From assembly GCA_030599095.1 (NCBI GenBank), contig JAUVOQ010000005.1, positions 1 to 48,519 of the forward strand: a stretch of DNA of 48,519 nucleotides, read 5' to 3'. Made by a program: the position numbers and the translations under genes. Under the pieces are notes generated by a model. The model saw only the letters and a program-made list of their open reading frames with translations, was not told where the DNA came from and searched no databases. Positions 26,236 to 35,080 of this stretch are shown piece after piece (positions within the stretch are counted from its first letter, which is position 1; each line of letters begins with the position of its first letter). The DNA comes from Candidatus Ruthturnera sp. GTDB taxonomy: Bacteria > Pseudomonadota > Gammaproteobacteria > PS1 > Pseudothioglobaceae.

Positions 26236-28151
26236 TGATGACCTGCTTGCTTGTACTCTTTCCAAGTTTTTATTAATTCTATGTAGTTGTTAGACACAGA
26301 ATTAATTAATTCTTGATCGCTTATTTTATGCTGCATCCATCGCTTCGCTGGCTCGTAAAAGATCGTTCTACCGATTGCAAAACCTTTGCAGACCTCATGC
26401 TTTGAAGCAATGGCAAAAGATTCTTTCACAGTTTCCATAGATGCCGATAATCCCAATAAAAGCACCCCTTGACAGTGCGGATCATGATTCAACAAAATAT
26501 CGCCAATTAATTGCCAAGATTTATCTTGCAGTGGGGGTAATTTCCACCAATCTGGCTTGATTCCAAGATGATAGAACCTTTTTAATATTTTGGGTATAGT
26601 GACTATATTATCTTCAGATTTTTCAGGCAGGATCACTTCTAACAACAATTGGTGTCCGCTTTGAACGCAAGCCCAATATAGCTTTTTCAACTGCTGCTCT
26701 TGTTTAAGCCTCAACACAAGTGAGTCATCTGGGTGATAAAACACCAAGCATTTAACAATATGTGTCAATGGCCAAGTTTGTAATTTTAATCCGATTGAAC
26801 CTTCGCCTTCAAATTCTAACGGACGTGAGCAGGGCAATTCTACTGGTCTTGCAATCCACCATGATTTGCCAGCAGTAGAATAAAGCGCATCATTGCCATA
26901 AATATCATCAATCAGAACACCAGTATTTTTCTCTGGAAAATCGATTTTGTTGATGCTAGATTCGACCGATTGTACTAAAAGTTGTTTTAATTTGGTTATT
27001 TTTTTTGGATTTTCTCCACATTGAATTGCCAAATCATAAAGTTGTTTACGGTGATCAAACGCCAAGGCACAAACTTCTGTTGGCATATTACGCCTCATGC
27101 TAACTCTGTGTAAATGGTTAAGCATCTTATCTTGGCTTGGGTCTAATATATTATGTGCATTGTCTAAATAGTAAAATAATTCCCTTTCACTTGGAATTGC
27201 TGGTGCGCAACCATGTCGAGAAACCGTTAATGCGCCACAGGCGTTTGCATAAACAGCACTTTTTTTATGCCTCTCCTTCCTTAAGTAACCACGCATAAAC
27301 CCAGCCATAAAAGCATCGCCAGCACCAAGCACATTTAATATTTCGACTTTTTTAGCTTTAATAATTTCAAAATCATGATCAGTTTTTGGGATCTCATTTT
27401 CAATTATTGTACAGCCCAAAGCACCCAACTTCAAAATAATAACAGCACTACTTAATTTTCGAATTTGTTTTAAGGCGGTTATTATATCTTCGCTACCACC
27501 AGCAATATAAATCTCTTCTTCAGTACCAACAATAACATCACAATAAGGCAATATGGTTTGTATATGTTGACTGACGCTAGCACTTGACACAAATCGAGAT
27601 TCTCCCTCACCTAGTCCAGCAAGACCCCACAACACTGGACGATAATCAATATCAACAATCACCTTAGTTTTAGCTGCTTTAGCATACTCAATGGCTTTCA
27701 TGCTGGTGCGATAAGTGTTTTGTGTTGAAAAATGTGTCCCTGTAATTAAAAGCACTTGGCTACTGGCAATAAATTCAGCTGTAAAATCTTTTTCATCTAA
27801 CGCCATATCTGCACAGTCTTGACGATAAAAAATCAGTGGAAAAGTGTCTTTATCTTTTATGCCTAAGATGACCAAACCCGTTAAACGCTCTTTATCAGTC
27901 ATGACATGAGAAACATCCACCCCAACACTTGCTAATTCTTTACGAACAAAATTTCCCATATGCTCATCGCCGACCCTAGTGAGCATTGCAGACCTAAGTC
28001 CAAGCTTGGCGCAACCATAAGCAATATTTGCAGACGAACCACCAAGATACTTGGCAAAACTACTCATATCTTCTAAAGTAGATCCAATTTGTTGCCCGTA
28101 CAAATCCACTGCCGCACGTCCTAGGCAAATAATATCTAATTTTTTCATCAT
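26232..28151 (-). CDS. iolC: 5-dehydro-2-deoxygluconokinase fused to a DUF2090 (IolJ-like) domain
   Basis: About 639 residues from the paired ATGs at 28151/28148, which overlap the preceding stop. The N-terminal PfkB sugar kinase (to about residue 325) has CLGRAAVDLYGQQIG and the catalytic VLGAGDAFMAGFMRGYL. The C-terminal half is the DUF2090 domain, a class I aldolase-like TIM barrel thought to cleave the phosphorylated product (IolJ role), with the segment KGFAIGRTIFYEPAKRWM. This fusion is common in proteobacteria. It makes the operon complete without a separate iolJ. Confidence 0.92.
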   Translation of the reverse strand: MMKKLDIICLGRAAVDLYGQQIGSTLEDMSSFAKYLGGSSANIAYGCAKLGLRSAMLTRVGDEHMGNFVRKELASVGVDVSHVMTDKERLTGLVILGIKDKDTFPLIFYRQDCADMALDEKDFTAEFIASSQVLLITGTHFSTQNTYRTSMKAIEYAKAAKTKVIVDIDYRPVLWGLAGLGEGESRFVSSASVSQHIQTILPYCDVIVGTEEEIYIAGGSEDIITALKQIRKLSSAVIILKLGALGCTIIENEIPKTDHDFEIIKAKKVEILNVLGAGDAFMAGFMRGYLRKERHKKSAVYANACGALTVSRHGCAPAIPSERELFYYLDNAHNILDPSQDKMLNHLHRVSMRRNMPTEVCALAFDHRKQLYDLAIQCGENPKKITKLKQLLVQSVESSINKIDFPEKNTGVLIDDIYGNDALYSTAGKSWWIARPVELPCSRPLEFEGEGSIGLKLQTWPLTHIVKCLVFYHPDDSLVLRLKQEQQLKKLYWACVQSGHQLLLEVILPEKSEDNIVTIPKILKRFYHLGIKPDWWKLPPLQDKSWQLIGDILLNHDPHCQGVLLLGLSASMETVKESFAIASKHEVCKGFAIGRTIFYEPAKRWMQHKISDQELINSVSNNYIELIKTWKEYKQAGHQ

Positions 28152-29773
28152 AACTTCAGCATCCACACATGATCGGGGTGATTTTTGAAAATCCATTGGC
28201 GTTTTGGTCCAGCCATCACGTTTAAATAATAAGAGTCATAGCCATAAGGCACGCCAACAGGATGATAACCACGAGGCACCATAACAACACATTTATCTGC
28301 CACAGACATGGTCTCATCAATAGATAGATCATCTGTATATACTCGCTGAAAAACAAAACCTTGAGAGGGGTTAATACGGTGGTAGTAAATTTCTTCTAAA
28401 TAAGACTCAATGGGCGGATTGTCACAGTCATGCTTATGAGGCGGATAACTAGACCAATTTCCAGCAGGTGTTTTAACTTCAACCAGTAACAGACTGTCTG
28501 CCTTGTCTTGCTCTGACAAGATGTTGCAAATATGCCTTGTATTACTACCCTGTCCTCGGGTTTCAGACTGCATCTGTTCTGGTTTTATCCATCTAGCAGG
28601 ATGATTTCCAAAACTGGGTGCAGTTGCTATAGCCAGCTCAAGTGTGGTTGAAGCTTTGATTGATATTTGACTTTCATTAGGTGCATAGACAGCGTGAGGT
28701 TTTTTGTCTTCAAAAACGCTCATCCTATCGCCAACATTATAATATGTCTGATTGTCTATGGTAATATCTGCTCTACCCGATAAAATTATCAAACATGATT
28801 CAATGTTTGGATAACACCATGTTAGCGTTTGCTGTGGCGCTAATTTATAAGCCTTAAAGCCAACATACTTCCAACTTGCCGTTTCTGGGGTAATATTTTG
28901 ATAACAACCATCTGAAGTTAGGTTGGGTGGTAACAACAGTGTCATGTTTTCTGTTTTTTTTTGATTATAACCAATTGATACACACATTGTTTGTGCCAAG
29001 CACAGCGTTGCATTTAATGATCTAAATGTATGGATTTCTGCCTCGTGCACTATAAACAAATGATCCGCAAGGTCGGCTATAGGATTAAGCTCTGTGTCCG
29101 TAATAAGAATAACTTTTGTTTTTGATTGTTTTGCTATTTTTACCATTTGAGTGGTAATAAAAGAATAAGGGTTATAAGTGACAGCAATCAACACGCTCTT
29201 GTCACTAAACCAATGATCTAGTGGCGGACTACCCATGCTCATATTGTCAGCAATACGGCAACGTATGCCTAAATTATTCAACATGTAGTTAAAATACACC
29301 ACCACAGGACATGCCCTATTTATGCCACACACCAGCACTTCACTGGCCCCATATATCATTTTCACAGATTTGTCTATCAGGGCTGGATCAATTTGCTCAG
29401 ATAAAAGTTTAGTTGTGCCAATATTCCGCTCGATAATATCGTGAAATATACTTGTCGTACTCGTATTTATATCGTCCTTAATTACTTTTTTAACATCAAC
29501 AATGCGCTGAGAATAATTAATTGTAGTTTGCGTAATTCGAACTTTAAAAAGCTTTTGTAATTGTGTAAAACCACTAAAACCCATGGTTTGGGCGAAGCGC
29601 ACCAAAGTTGATGGATATACACCAATATCATCAGCGATTGACGCCAAGGTATTTGTAGCAAGCTGTTGTGGTTGATCAATAATATAAACAGCTATTAGTT
29701 GCATTTTTTTACTTAATTTGGCGTATTTAGATTGCAACAAAGTATTTAACCCATTAACATCCTGTGGAATCAT
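28148..29773 (-). CDS. iolB: RpiR-family regulator fused to 5-deoxy-glucuronate isomerase
   Basis: 541 residues in one frame. Residues 1-77 are an RpiR helix-turn-helix (LASIADDIGVYPSTLVRFAQ). Residues about 120-265 are a SIS sugar-phosphate domain (SEVLVCGINRACPVVVYF ... TKVILITDTELNPIADLAD). From about residue 280 to the end is a full IolB cupin (LLLPPNLTSDGCYQNITPE ... YPPHKHDCDNPPIESYLEE ... VPRGYHPVGVPYGYDSYYL). IolB isomerises 5-deoxyglucuronate to the substrate of IolC. RpiR proteins control sugar operons. Normally these are separate genes. A Met at the join could allow internal initiation. A good ribosome binding site (AGGAG) precedes the first ATG. Confidence 0.9.
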   Translation of the reverse strand: MIPQDVNGLNTLLQSKYAKLSKKMQLIAVYIIDQPQQLATNTLASIADDIGVYPSTLVRFAQTMGFSGFTQLQKLFKVRITQTTINYSQRIVDVKKVIKDDINTSTTSIFHDIIERNIGTTKLLSEQIDPALIDKSVKMIYGASEVLVCGINRACPVVVYFNYMLNNLGIRCRIADNMSMGSPPLDHWFSDKSVLIAVTYNPYSFITTQMVKIAKQSKTKVILITDTELNPIADLADHLFIVHEAEIHTFRSLNATLCLAQTMCVSIGYNQKKTENMTLLLPPNLTSDGCYQNITPETASWKYVGFKAYKLAPQQTLTWCYPNIESCLIILSGRADITIDNQTYYNVGDRMSVFEDKKPHAVYAPNESQISIKASTTLELAIATAPSFGNHPARWIKPEQMQSETRGQGSNTRHICNILSEQDKADSLLLVEVKTPAGNWSSYPPHKHDCDNPPIESYLEEIYYHRINPSQGFVFQRVYTDDLSIDETMSVADKCVVMVPRGYHPVGVPYGYDSYYLNVMAGPKRQWIFKNHPDHVWMLKL

Positions 29774-29801
29774 AAGACATCTCCTAATTTAATCAATTCT
29801 A

Positions 29802-30785
29802 TTATAAATTAACAACTTTACCGCTTTGAAGAGACACCATAGATGCCTCAGCAATTTGCATTGCCAACAAACCATCTTCAATACTGATACTTGGTTTAAC
29901 GCCCAACTGAATAGAAGTGATAAAGTGTATTAATTCGTTATGAAATGCCTTAGCATACCTCTGCATGAAAAAAAACTTTGCTTTAGCTCGGCTAATACCT
30001 TGGGCATTACTTAGTATGACATTGTCTTCTAGTACATTTTGCACTTGTAACATCCCATTTTCACCAAAAACTTCAATTCTTTGGTCATACCCAAAAGCGG
30101 CTTGACGTCCATTAATAATCGTTGCAATTGCACCACTTTGTGTGGTTAATATAACACTTGCAATATCCACATCGCCACAACTTGCAATGCCCTTGTCAAC
30201 AGCACTGGCTGCCACATAAACGCTAGATGGTTTTTCATTTAATAACCAACATGCCATATCAAAATCATGAATCATCATGTCGTAGAATAATCCACCAGAA
30301 CTGGCAATATAATCTAGGGAAGGCGGCTCTGGATCACGAGAATTAATCAATAAAGATTGTATTGATCCAATAAGGTTGTCATCAATTTTGTTTTTTAAAC
30401 TAGCGATATGCGGGTCAAATCTTCTGTTAAAACCAATCATGCAAATAATACCGCTTGCTTTGACAATTTTGGCACATGCTTTTGCTCGATTGATGTCTAA
30501 ATCAATAGGCTTTTCACAAAAAACAGGTTTATTGACCTGCGCACATCCCTCGATTAAATCAGAATGGGTGCTTGTACTGCTGGCAATAACATAAGCATCA
30601 ATAGTATCATCATTAAAAGCTTCGTCTAAAGTTAGATTTTTTGCCTTATATTGATGGGCTAATTGTTGTGCAACTTTTGGCAAAAAATCCACTACTGAAT
30701 GTAGCGTTGCCTGTTGTTGTGTTACTATTGCATGAGCATGAACAACCCCAATTCTTCCCGCCCCGATTAGACATATATTTAACAT
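29802..30785 (-). CDS. iolG: Inositol 2-dehydrogenase
   Basis: 327 residues of the Gfo/Idh/MocA family. Rossmann motif GAGRIGVVHAHAI at the N-terminus, CEKPIDLD near residue 92 with the catalytic Lys, and GGLFYDMMIHDFDMA with the expected Asp and His. It oxidises myo-inositol to 2-keto-myo-inositol with NAD. Which inositol isomer it prefers cannot be read, but position between the importer and the other iol genes supports the call. Confidence 0.9.
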   Translation of the reverse strand: MLNICLIGAGRIGVVHAHAIVTQQQATLHSVVDFLPKVAQQLAHQYKAKNLTLDEAFNDDTIDAYVIASSTSTHSDLIEGCAQVNKPVFCEKPIDLDINRAKACAKIVKASGIICMIGFNRRFDPHIASLKNKIDDNLIGSIQSLLINSRDPEPPSLDYIASSGGLFYDMMIHDFDMACWLLNEKPSSVYVAASAVDKGIASCGDVDIASVILTTQSGAIATIINGRQAAFGYDQRIEVFGENGMLQVQNVLEDNVILSNAQGISRAKAKFFFMQRYAKAFHNELIHFITSIQLGVKPSISIEDGLLAMQIAEASMVSLQSGKVVNL

Positions 30786-30813
30786 GGTGTTATTTTTTCC
30801 TATTTTTTTGAGA

Positions 30814-31560
30814 TTAATTTAGTTTTTCACCAGACATCATATATTGCAATTGTGCATAATCAATCTTCCCACGAACTGCTGTGCCTAGAGTTTTTCCACG
30901 ACACAGCACTGTAAATTTATCGCCCACTTCTAAAGCATGATTAACGTTATGGGAAATAAACACAACAGCAATGCCTTTTTCTCGTACTTTTGCTATAGTT
31001 TTTAGCACTTTTTCAGTTTGATAAACGCCCAATGCAGAGGTTGGTTCGTCTAATATTAACACTTTAGCACCAAAATAAACCGCTCGTGCAATGGCAACAG
31101 ATTGTTTTTCCCCACCTGAAAGGGTGCCAACAGATTGACTAGGGTCATGCAAACTAATGCCCATTTTTTCCATCTCTTGCATTAGTATTGCATTGCATTT
31201 TTTAGTGTCCATAATCTTAAATGGACCTATATTTTTAACCAACTCCCTACCTAACCAAAAATTTCTCATCACCGACATTAGTGGAATCATCGCCAAATCT
31301 TGGTACACAGTTGCAATGCCAGAATCAATTGCACTTCGTGGACTCTCAATGGTGGTCATTTCGCCACTAAAATATATTTGCCCACTGGTGGGCTGATGCA
31401 CGCCAGACATAATTTTAATAAAGGTTGATTTGCCAGCACCATTATCTCCCAACAAACAATGACACTCTCCTTGAATGATTTTAATTGAAACATTCGAAAG
31501 TGCTTTTATTGAACAAAAATGTTTTCCTATATCTGTCAGTTGCATTATCGGAGTCTCCAT
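30814..31560 (-). CDS. Sugar ABC transporter ATPase, probably inositol
   Basis: 248 residues with one ATPase domain: Walker A GDNGAGKST, signature LSGGEKQSVAIARA, Walker B VLILDEPTSALG. Most sugar importers of the RbsA type have two fused domains; this is the single-domain type, probably working as a dimer. Start uncertain: the ATG at 31560 overlaps the permease stop as TAATG, while a second ATG at 31545 follows a GGAG. Energises the importer with the adjacent permease and binding protein. Confidence 0.88.
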   Translation of the reverse strand: METPIMQLTDIGKHFCSIKALSNVSIKIIQGECHCLLGDNGAGKSTFIKIMSGVHQPTSGQIYFSGEMTTIESPRSAIDSGIATVYQDLAMIPLMSVMRNFWLGRELVKNIGPFKIMDTKKCNAILMQEMEKMGISLHDPSQSVGTLSGGEKQSVAIARAVYFGAKVLILDEPTSALGVYQTEKVLKTIAKVREKGIAVVFISHNVNHALEVGDKFTVLCRGKTLGTAVRGKIDYAQLQYMMSGEKLN

Positions 31561-32675
31561 TACCCTTTTCCTATAATTATTTTACGAATATGGGCGTTAA
31601 AAATGACAGACAACAACAGAATTATGCCTAAGAACACTCTAAAAAGTGAACTTTCAACACCTATAAAAAACAAACCTTGCTGAACCACGCCAAAAATAAT
31701 TGCGCCAAAAGTAGCCCCAATTACAGAACCGTAACCACCCGTTAAGAGTGCGCCGCCAATCACCACAGAAATAATGGCCTCAAACTCTTTCAAAACCCCC
31801 CTGTCAGCTGATGCAGAGCCAAATTCAATGACTTGGCAAGTTGCAAATACAGTGGCACAAAAAGCAGTGAAAACAAACATTAAAATCTTAATTTTATCAA
31901 CAGGAACGCCAACATATCTGGCTGCTTTGGCATCACCACCAGAGGCAAAAATCCAATTCCCAAAACGAGTATAATTTAATAAAAAATGGGCAAAAATAAC
32001 GAGCACAACAGCCCAAACAATCATCATAGGAATGCCATCTACAATAGGCTGTCCAGCCCTAGTTCCAAATTCAAAAACATCAATCCAGCCCTGTTCTGCA
32101 AACCATGTAAACAGACCTGTAAAAATTTTTCCACCAAAAAGTGGCGCCAGCCAATCCCCTTTTGACACTTCATTAATGCCACCAATAATCGTCTTCTGGG
32201 TAGAATGGATTGAACCAAAAATTGTCAAACCGCGAAGAATATAAAGAAAGGCAAGACTGACAATAAATGATGGCAAATTTGTTTTAATAACAATAAAACC
32301 AATTAAAGCACCTAATAGCATTGATAATATAAAAGCTATGATGATACTAAGCCAAATAGGCCAACCCCAAACCACCGAAGTAACAGCAATAACAATACCT
32401 GCAAAGCCTATCATAGAGCCTACTGAAAGATCAAATTCTCCAGCAATCATCAACAAACAAGCGCCGACTGCAATAATAATAAATTGGGAAGAGACTATGC
32501 CCCAATTCATTGTTCCTTCAAGGGAAAACATACCCGTATCTCTAGCCACTAAAATAAAAAATAAAAAAACTAAAATAGTCCCAGTGATGGCACCAAGGTC
32601 TGGTCTGGCCAAGGATTTTTTTAATTTAGAGATAATTTTTAAATTATTTTCAACAAGACTGTTAAACATAAACAC
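31560..32675 (-). CDS. Sugar ABC transporter permease, probably inositol
   Basis: Inner-membrane permease of the RbsC/BPD_transp_2 family with about eight to ten hydrophobic segments (ITGTILVFLFFILVA, FIIIAVGACLLMIAGEFDLS, SVVIGGALLTGGYGSVIGA). I place the start at the GTG at 32675 because AAGGAG lies 9 bases before it; reading from 32735 would add 20 non-membrane residues. About 371 residues. Substrate inferred from the iol genes behind it. Confidence 0.87.
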   Translation of the reverse strand: MFMFNSLVENNLKIISKLKKSLARPDLGAITGTILVFLFFILVARDTGMFSLEGTMNWGIVSSQFIIIAVGACLLMIAGEFDLSVGSMIGFAGIVIAVTSVVWGWPIWLSIIIAFILSMLLGALIGFIVIKTNLPSFIVSLAFLYILRGLTIFGSIHSTQKTIIGGINEVSKGDWLAPLFGGKIFTGLFTWFAEQGWIDVFEFGTRAGQPIVDGIPMMIVWAVVLVIFAHFLLNYTRFGNWIFASGGDAKAARYVGVPVDKIKILMFVFTAFCATVFATCQVIEFGSASADRGVLKEFEAIISVVIGGALLTGGYGSVIGATFGAIIFGVVQQGLFFIGVESSLFRVFLGIILLLSVIFNAHIRKIIIGKG

Positions 32676-32787
32676 AATTTTTAACTCCTTATAATACTTA
32701 TTTCTACAAACTCTAACATCAAGTTTATAGAGCAATCATAAATATAATTTTATTAATACGCCTTATGTAAGGGGGTCTCATTTAATT

Positions 32788-33750
32788 TTAACGGTATATT
32801 CCAGCATGTTTTTCAACCAAATCAATATTATTTTTTACGATGAATCCAGGACCTGAGTTAATGGCACCTGACGGAAATACACCATAACGAGAAAGATTGG
32901 TTAGAAAAACTACTGGAAGATAGCCTTGCAGATACGGCTGTTGATCGATAGCAAATGAAATAACACCAGATTTTATACCTTGAGCAATTTCACTAGATAA
33001 GTCAAAGGTGCCAAAGAAAATATCGCCTGAACGACCCATTGATTTTAATGCCGCTAAAGTTGGGTGTGCAGAAAGTGGTCCTAAGGTAACAATACCATTA
33101 GTGTCTGGATTAGATCTTAGGTGGGCAATCACTTTATTTTTTATCTCCGTTGGGTCTTGCCCAGAATCAATCATTTGCGATCCTAGATTGACCCCAAGTG
33201 CGTCAGAAAATCCTTGGCAACGTTCAACAGATGCAGGGTTGGTTATATAATGATTAACACACAAGAACTTAGTTACCCCAGCCGCTTTAGCCCTTTTACC
33301 TGCACCAAAACCAGCATCATATTCAGGCTGTCCAATATGTGCTAATGCACCCAACATTTCAGATTGTTCGCGAGAACCAGAGTTAATTGTAATGACTGGA
33401 ATGCCTTTTGCTACTGCATTTACAATCGGCCCTTTAAGTACGTCGTAATCAGCAATCGTTACTATAATGCCATCTGGATTGCTCGCCACAGTTTGCTGAA
33501 CAATTCTAGCCATATCAGCCAAATCACCAGTCATAGGATTGCGATACTCCACTCTAACGCCCATTTGATTGCCAGCAACTTTAATTGCATTTTTAACTGT
33601 GTTCCACCAAGAGTCTGAATTTGGCGCATGACTAATTAGCACAAATCTTTCGTCTGCAGCAAATACTGTTGAAGTGCCTATGATAGATATCGTAAAAAAT
33701 ACAAAAACTGCACTGATAATTTTTGCAATTTGTTTATTTGTTTTTAACAT
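32788..33750 (-). CDS. Periplasmic sugar-binding protein, probably inositol
   Basis: Peripla_BP_4 binding protein with a clear signal peptide (MLKTNKQIAKIISAVFVFFT, cleaved after VFA before ADERF). The start at 33750 has a strong AAAGGAG; a reading from 33801 would put extra residues before the signal peptide and is unlikely. FVLISHAPNSDSWWNTVKNA and the GIPVITINSG loop are typical of ribose/inositol binding proteins. First gene of the inositol operon, 320 residues. Confidence 0.88.
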   Translation of the reverse strand: MLKTNKQIAKIISAVFVFFTISIIGTSTVFAADERFVLISHAPNSDSWWNTVKNAIKVAGNQMGVRVEYRNPMTGDLADMARIVQQTVASNPDGIIVTIADYDVLKGPIVNAVAKGIPVITINSGSREQSEMLGALAHIGQPEYDAGFGAGKRAKAAGVTKFLCVNHYITNPASVERCQGFSDALGVNLGSQMIDSGQDPTEIKNKVIAHLRSNPDTNGIVTLGPLSAHPTLAALKSMGRSGDIFFGTFDLSSEIAQGIKSGVISFAIDQQPYLQGYLPVVFLTNLSRYGVFPSGAINSGPGFIVKNNIDLVEKHAGIYR

Positions 33751-33783
33751 CTTAATTACTCCTTTAGTTATTATTAAAAGACA

Positions 33784-33798
33784 GTTTGTTAAACAAAC
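33784..33798. promoter_or_regulatory. Candidate operator of the inositol operon
   Basis: Perfect inverted repeat GTTTGTTAAACAAAC (7+1+7) lying 33-48 bases before the binding-protein start, just downstream of a -10-like TATCAT. Position fits an operator for the RpiR-IolB fusion. No second copy was found at another iol gene. Confidence 0.4.
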
Positions 33799-33801
33799 CA
33801 A

Positions 33802-34141
33802 ACCGTATGATACATGTTTTTTACTTAAAAATAGAATAAATATTATTTATTTAGAATAAAGTAAATTCTCGCCATAAATACACCACTTTTGATACCTTGG
33901 CAAAGAGAGTATCGCTACCCCATGACTTCTAAATTTCAACCTTAATGCTATTAAAATACAAAGAATATCAATTATTCTATTATTACATTTGCTAAATTGA
34001 AATTGTGGATTGGGTTGGTTATTTTTTGTACAATAGCTTATATCAAGTAAATATTTATTTTTCAGAAATATAGATATTTTTATTTCAATATCGCAATATA
34101 AGGGAATATGTCCTTATAATGGTTAGTTTTCTAAGGGAAAT
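33802..34141. other. Intergenic region upstream of the inositol operon
   Basis: AT-rich. Contains a repeated TTTATTCTA (minus strand, around 33835-33860) and an imperfect GATAC/GTATC inverted repeat around 33889-33914. Likely holds the iol promoter and the promoter for the plus-strand genes; no coding region was seen. Confidence 0.4.
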
Positions 34142-34282
34142 ATGAGCGAAAAATTAACCATTAAAAAAATAGGTTTGGAAAAACTAAATAGAATTCTTAA
34201 CCCGAACCTTGAAACCAAATTTATTTCAACACTCCTTGTGTCAGGAATTGTGTTACTTAGTTATCAACGCATTATGCATTAG
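34142..34282 (+). CDS. 46-residue ORF with one membrane helix, possibly truncated
   Basis: Starts MSEKLTIKKIGLEKLNRILN after an AAGGGAA ribosome binding site and ends with a hydrophobic stretch FISTLLVSGIVLLSY. It stops where the transposase remnant begins (34261), so it is probably the N-terminal end of a longer membrane protein cut by the insertion, or a small membrane peptide. Not recognised. Confidence 0.4.
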   Translation: MSEKLTIKKIGLEKLNRILNPNLETKFISTLLVSGIVLLSYQRIMH

Positions 34283-34383
34283 GGCAAATATCACCGATTG
34301 AGTACATTAAAATGAATGAGGAAAAGTATAGAAGAAAGTGCAATGTGTTATGGACACATACAAACGCATCTATCACACTCAAC
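34261..34383 (+). mobile_element. IS3-type transposase C-terminal remnant
   Basis: Plus frame starting LSTHYALGQISPIEYIKMNE. The pattern H-x-ALG-x-ISPIEY is the typical end of IS3-family OrfB transposases (RxHSxLGYxSPxEY). Only about 40 codons remain, directly after a stop, with no catalytic domain, so it is a dead fragment. Confidence 0.55.
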
Positions 34384-34402
34384 AACCATGTAAAATATAC
34401 CT

Positions 34403-35080
34403 ATGAATGAAATATTAGCAAAAATCTTAAAAACATACAGTATTGAATCACATCGAGCATATGCAACCCAAGTACATAATCTTTCAAAAGATGCAATTAT
34501 CGCACTATTTACAGATTTATTAACAACTTACATTAATGATAAAAACTCATCAACTTTGAGAGAATTTATCACTGTCTCTTTAGCAGGATATGAGCATAGT
34601 AGCAATAAAATTGGCTTTAATGGCTTTAAACACACTACCACTGGAAAATCTATTGCTTGTGAGGCAAAGCCTAAAAATATATCCAGTCAAGATTTTAAGG
34701 ATTATCAAGCTGGCACAAGAGAAACCTTTCATAAGCTCAGAGGTAATGGTAATTTCACTGATTACACTTGGGCGAGATTTAATAAAGATAAGCAAGAAAA
34801 TCTAAATATGTTGGTTAGTGGTTTTGTCGATGGAAAGTTGATTTATTTATTAGAATTTCCATTTTCCACAGAATCATTTACCAATAAATTAGAGTCGCAA
34901 CTACAAAAATATTTTCCAAATGGTGATGAAGTTAGTAAATATTTGCGTGGTGCTAATTTTGCTTACAAAGACTTTATTGATAGTAAAAAATTAAAAACAA
35001 TCTATTGTACAAATAATTTACAAGATTATCAAGATTTTATTGTTCGGGATTTTTATCAGAAATTATTGGATATAAAATGA
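34403..35080 (+). CDS. Probable type II restriction endonuclease
   Basis: 225 residues. A possible PD-(D/E)xK core appears as GFNGFKHTTTGKSIACEAKP, with EAK near residues 92-94. The family is not recognised with certainty. The call rests on context: the stop overlaps the start of a DNA methyltransferase by four bases, the usual restriction-modification arrangement. It may cut the sequence that the methyltransferase protects. The nearby IS3 remnant points to horizontal arrival. Confidence 0.6.
   Translation: MNEILAKILKTYSIESHRAYATQVHNLSKDAIIALFTDLLTTYINDKNSSTLREFITVSLAGYEHSSNKIGFNGFKHTTTGKSIACEAKPKNISSQDFKDYQAGTRETFHKLRGNGNFTDYTWARFNKDKQENLNMLVSGFVDGKLIYLLEFPFSTESFTNKLESQLQKYFPNGDEVSKYLRGANFAYKDFIDSKKLKTIYCTNNLQDYQDFIVRDFYQKLLDIK

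Noticed and set aside
24373-26265. Upstream starts for iolD and iolC that extend into the preceding gene
   Set aside because: The internal ATGs overlap the preceding stops as ATGA and match the usual N-termini, so the longer readings are not used.
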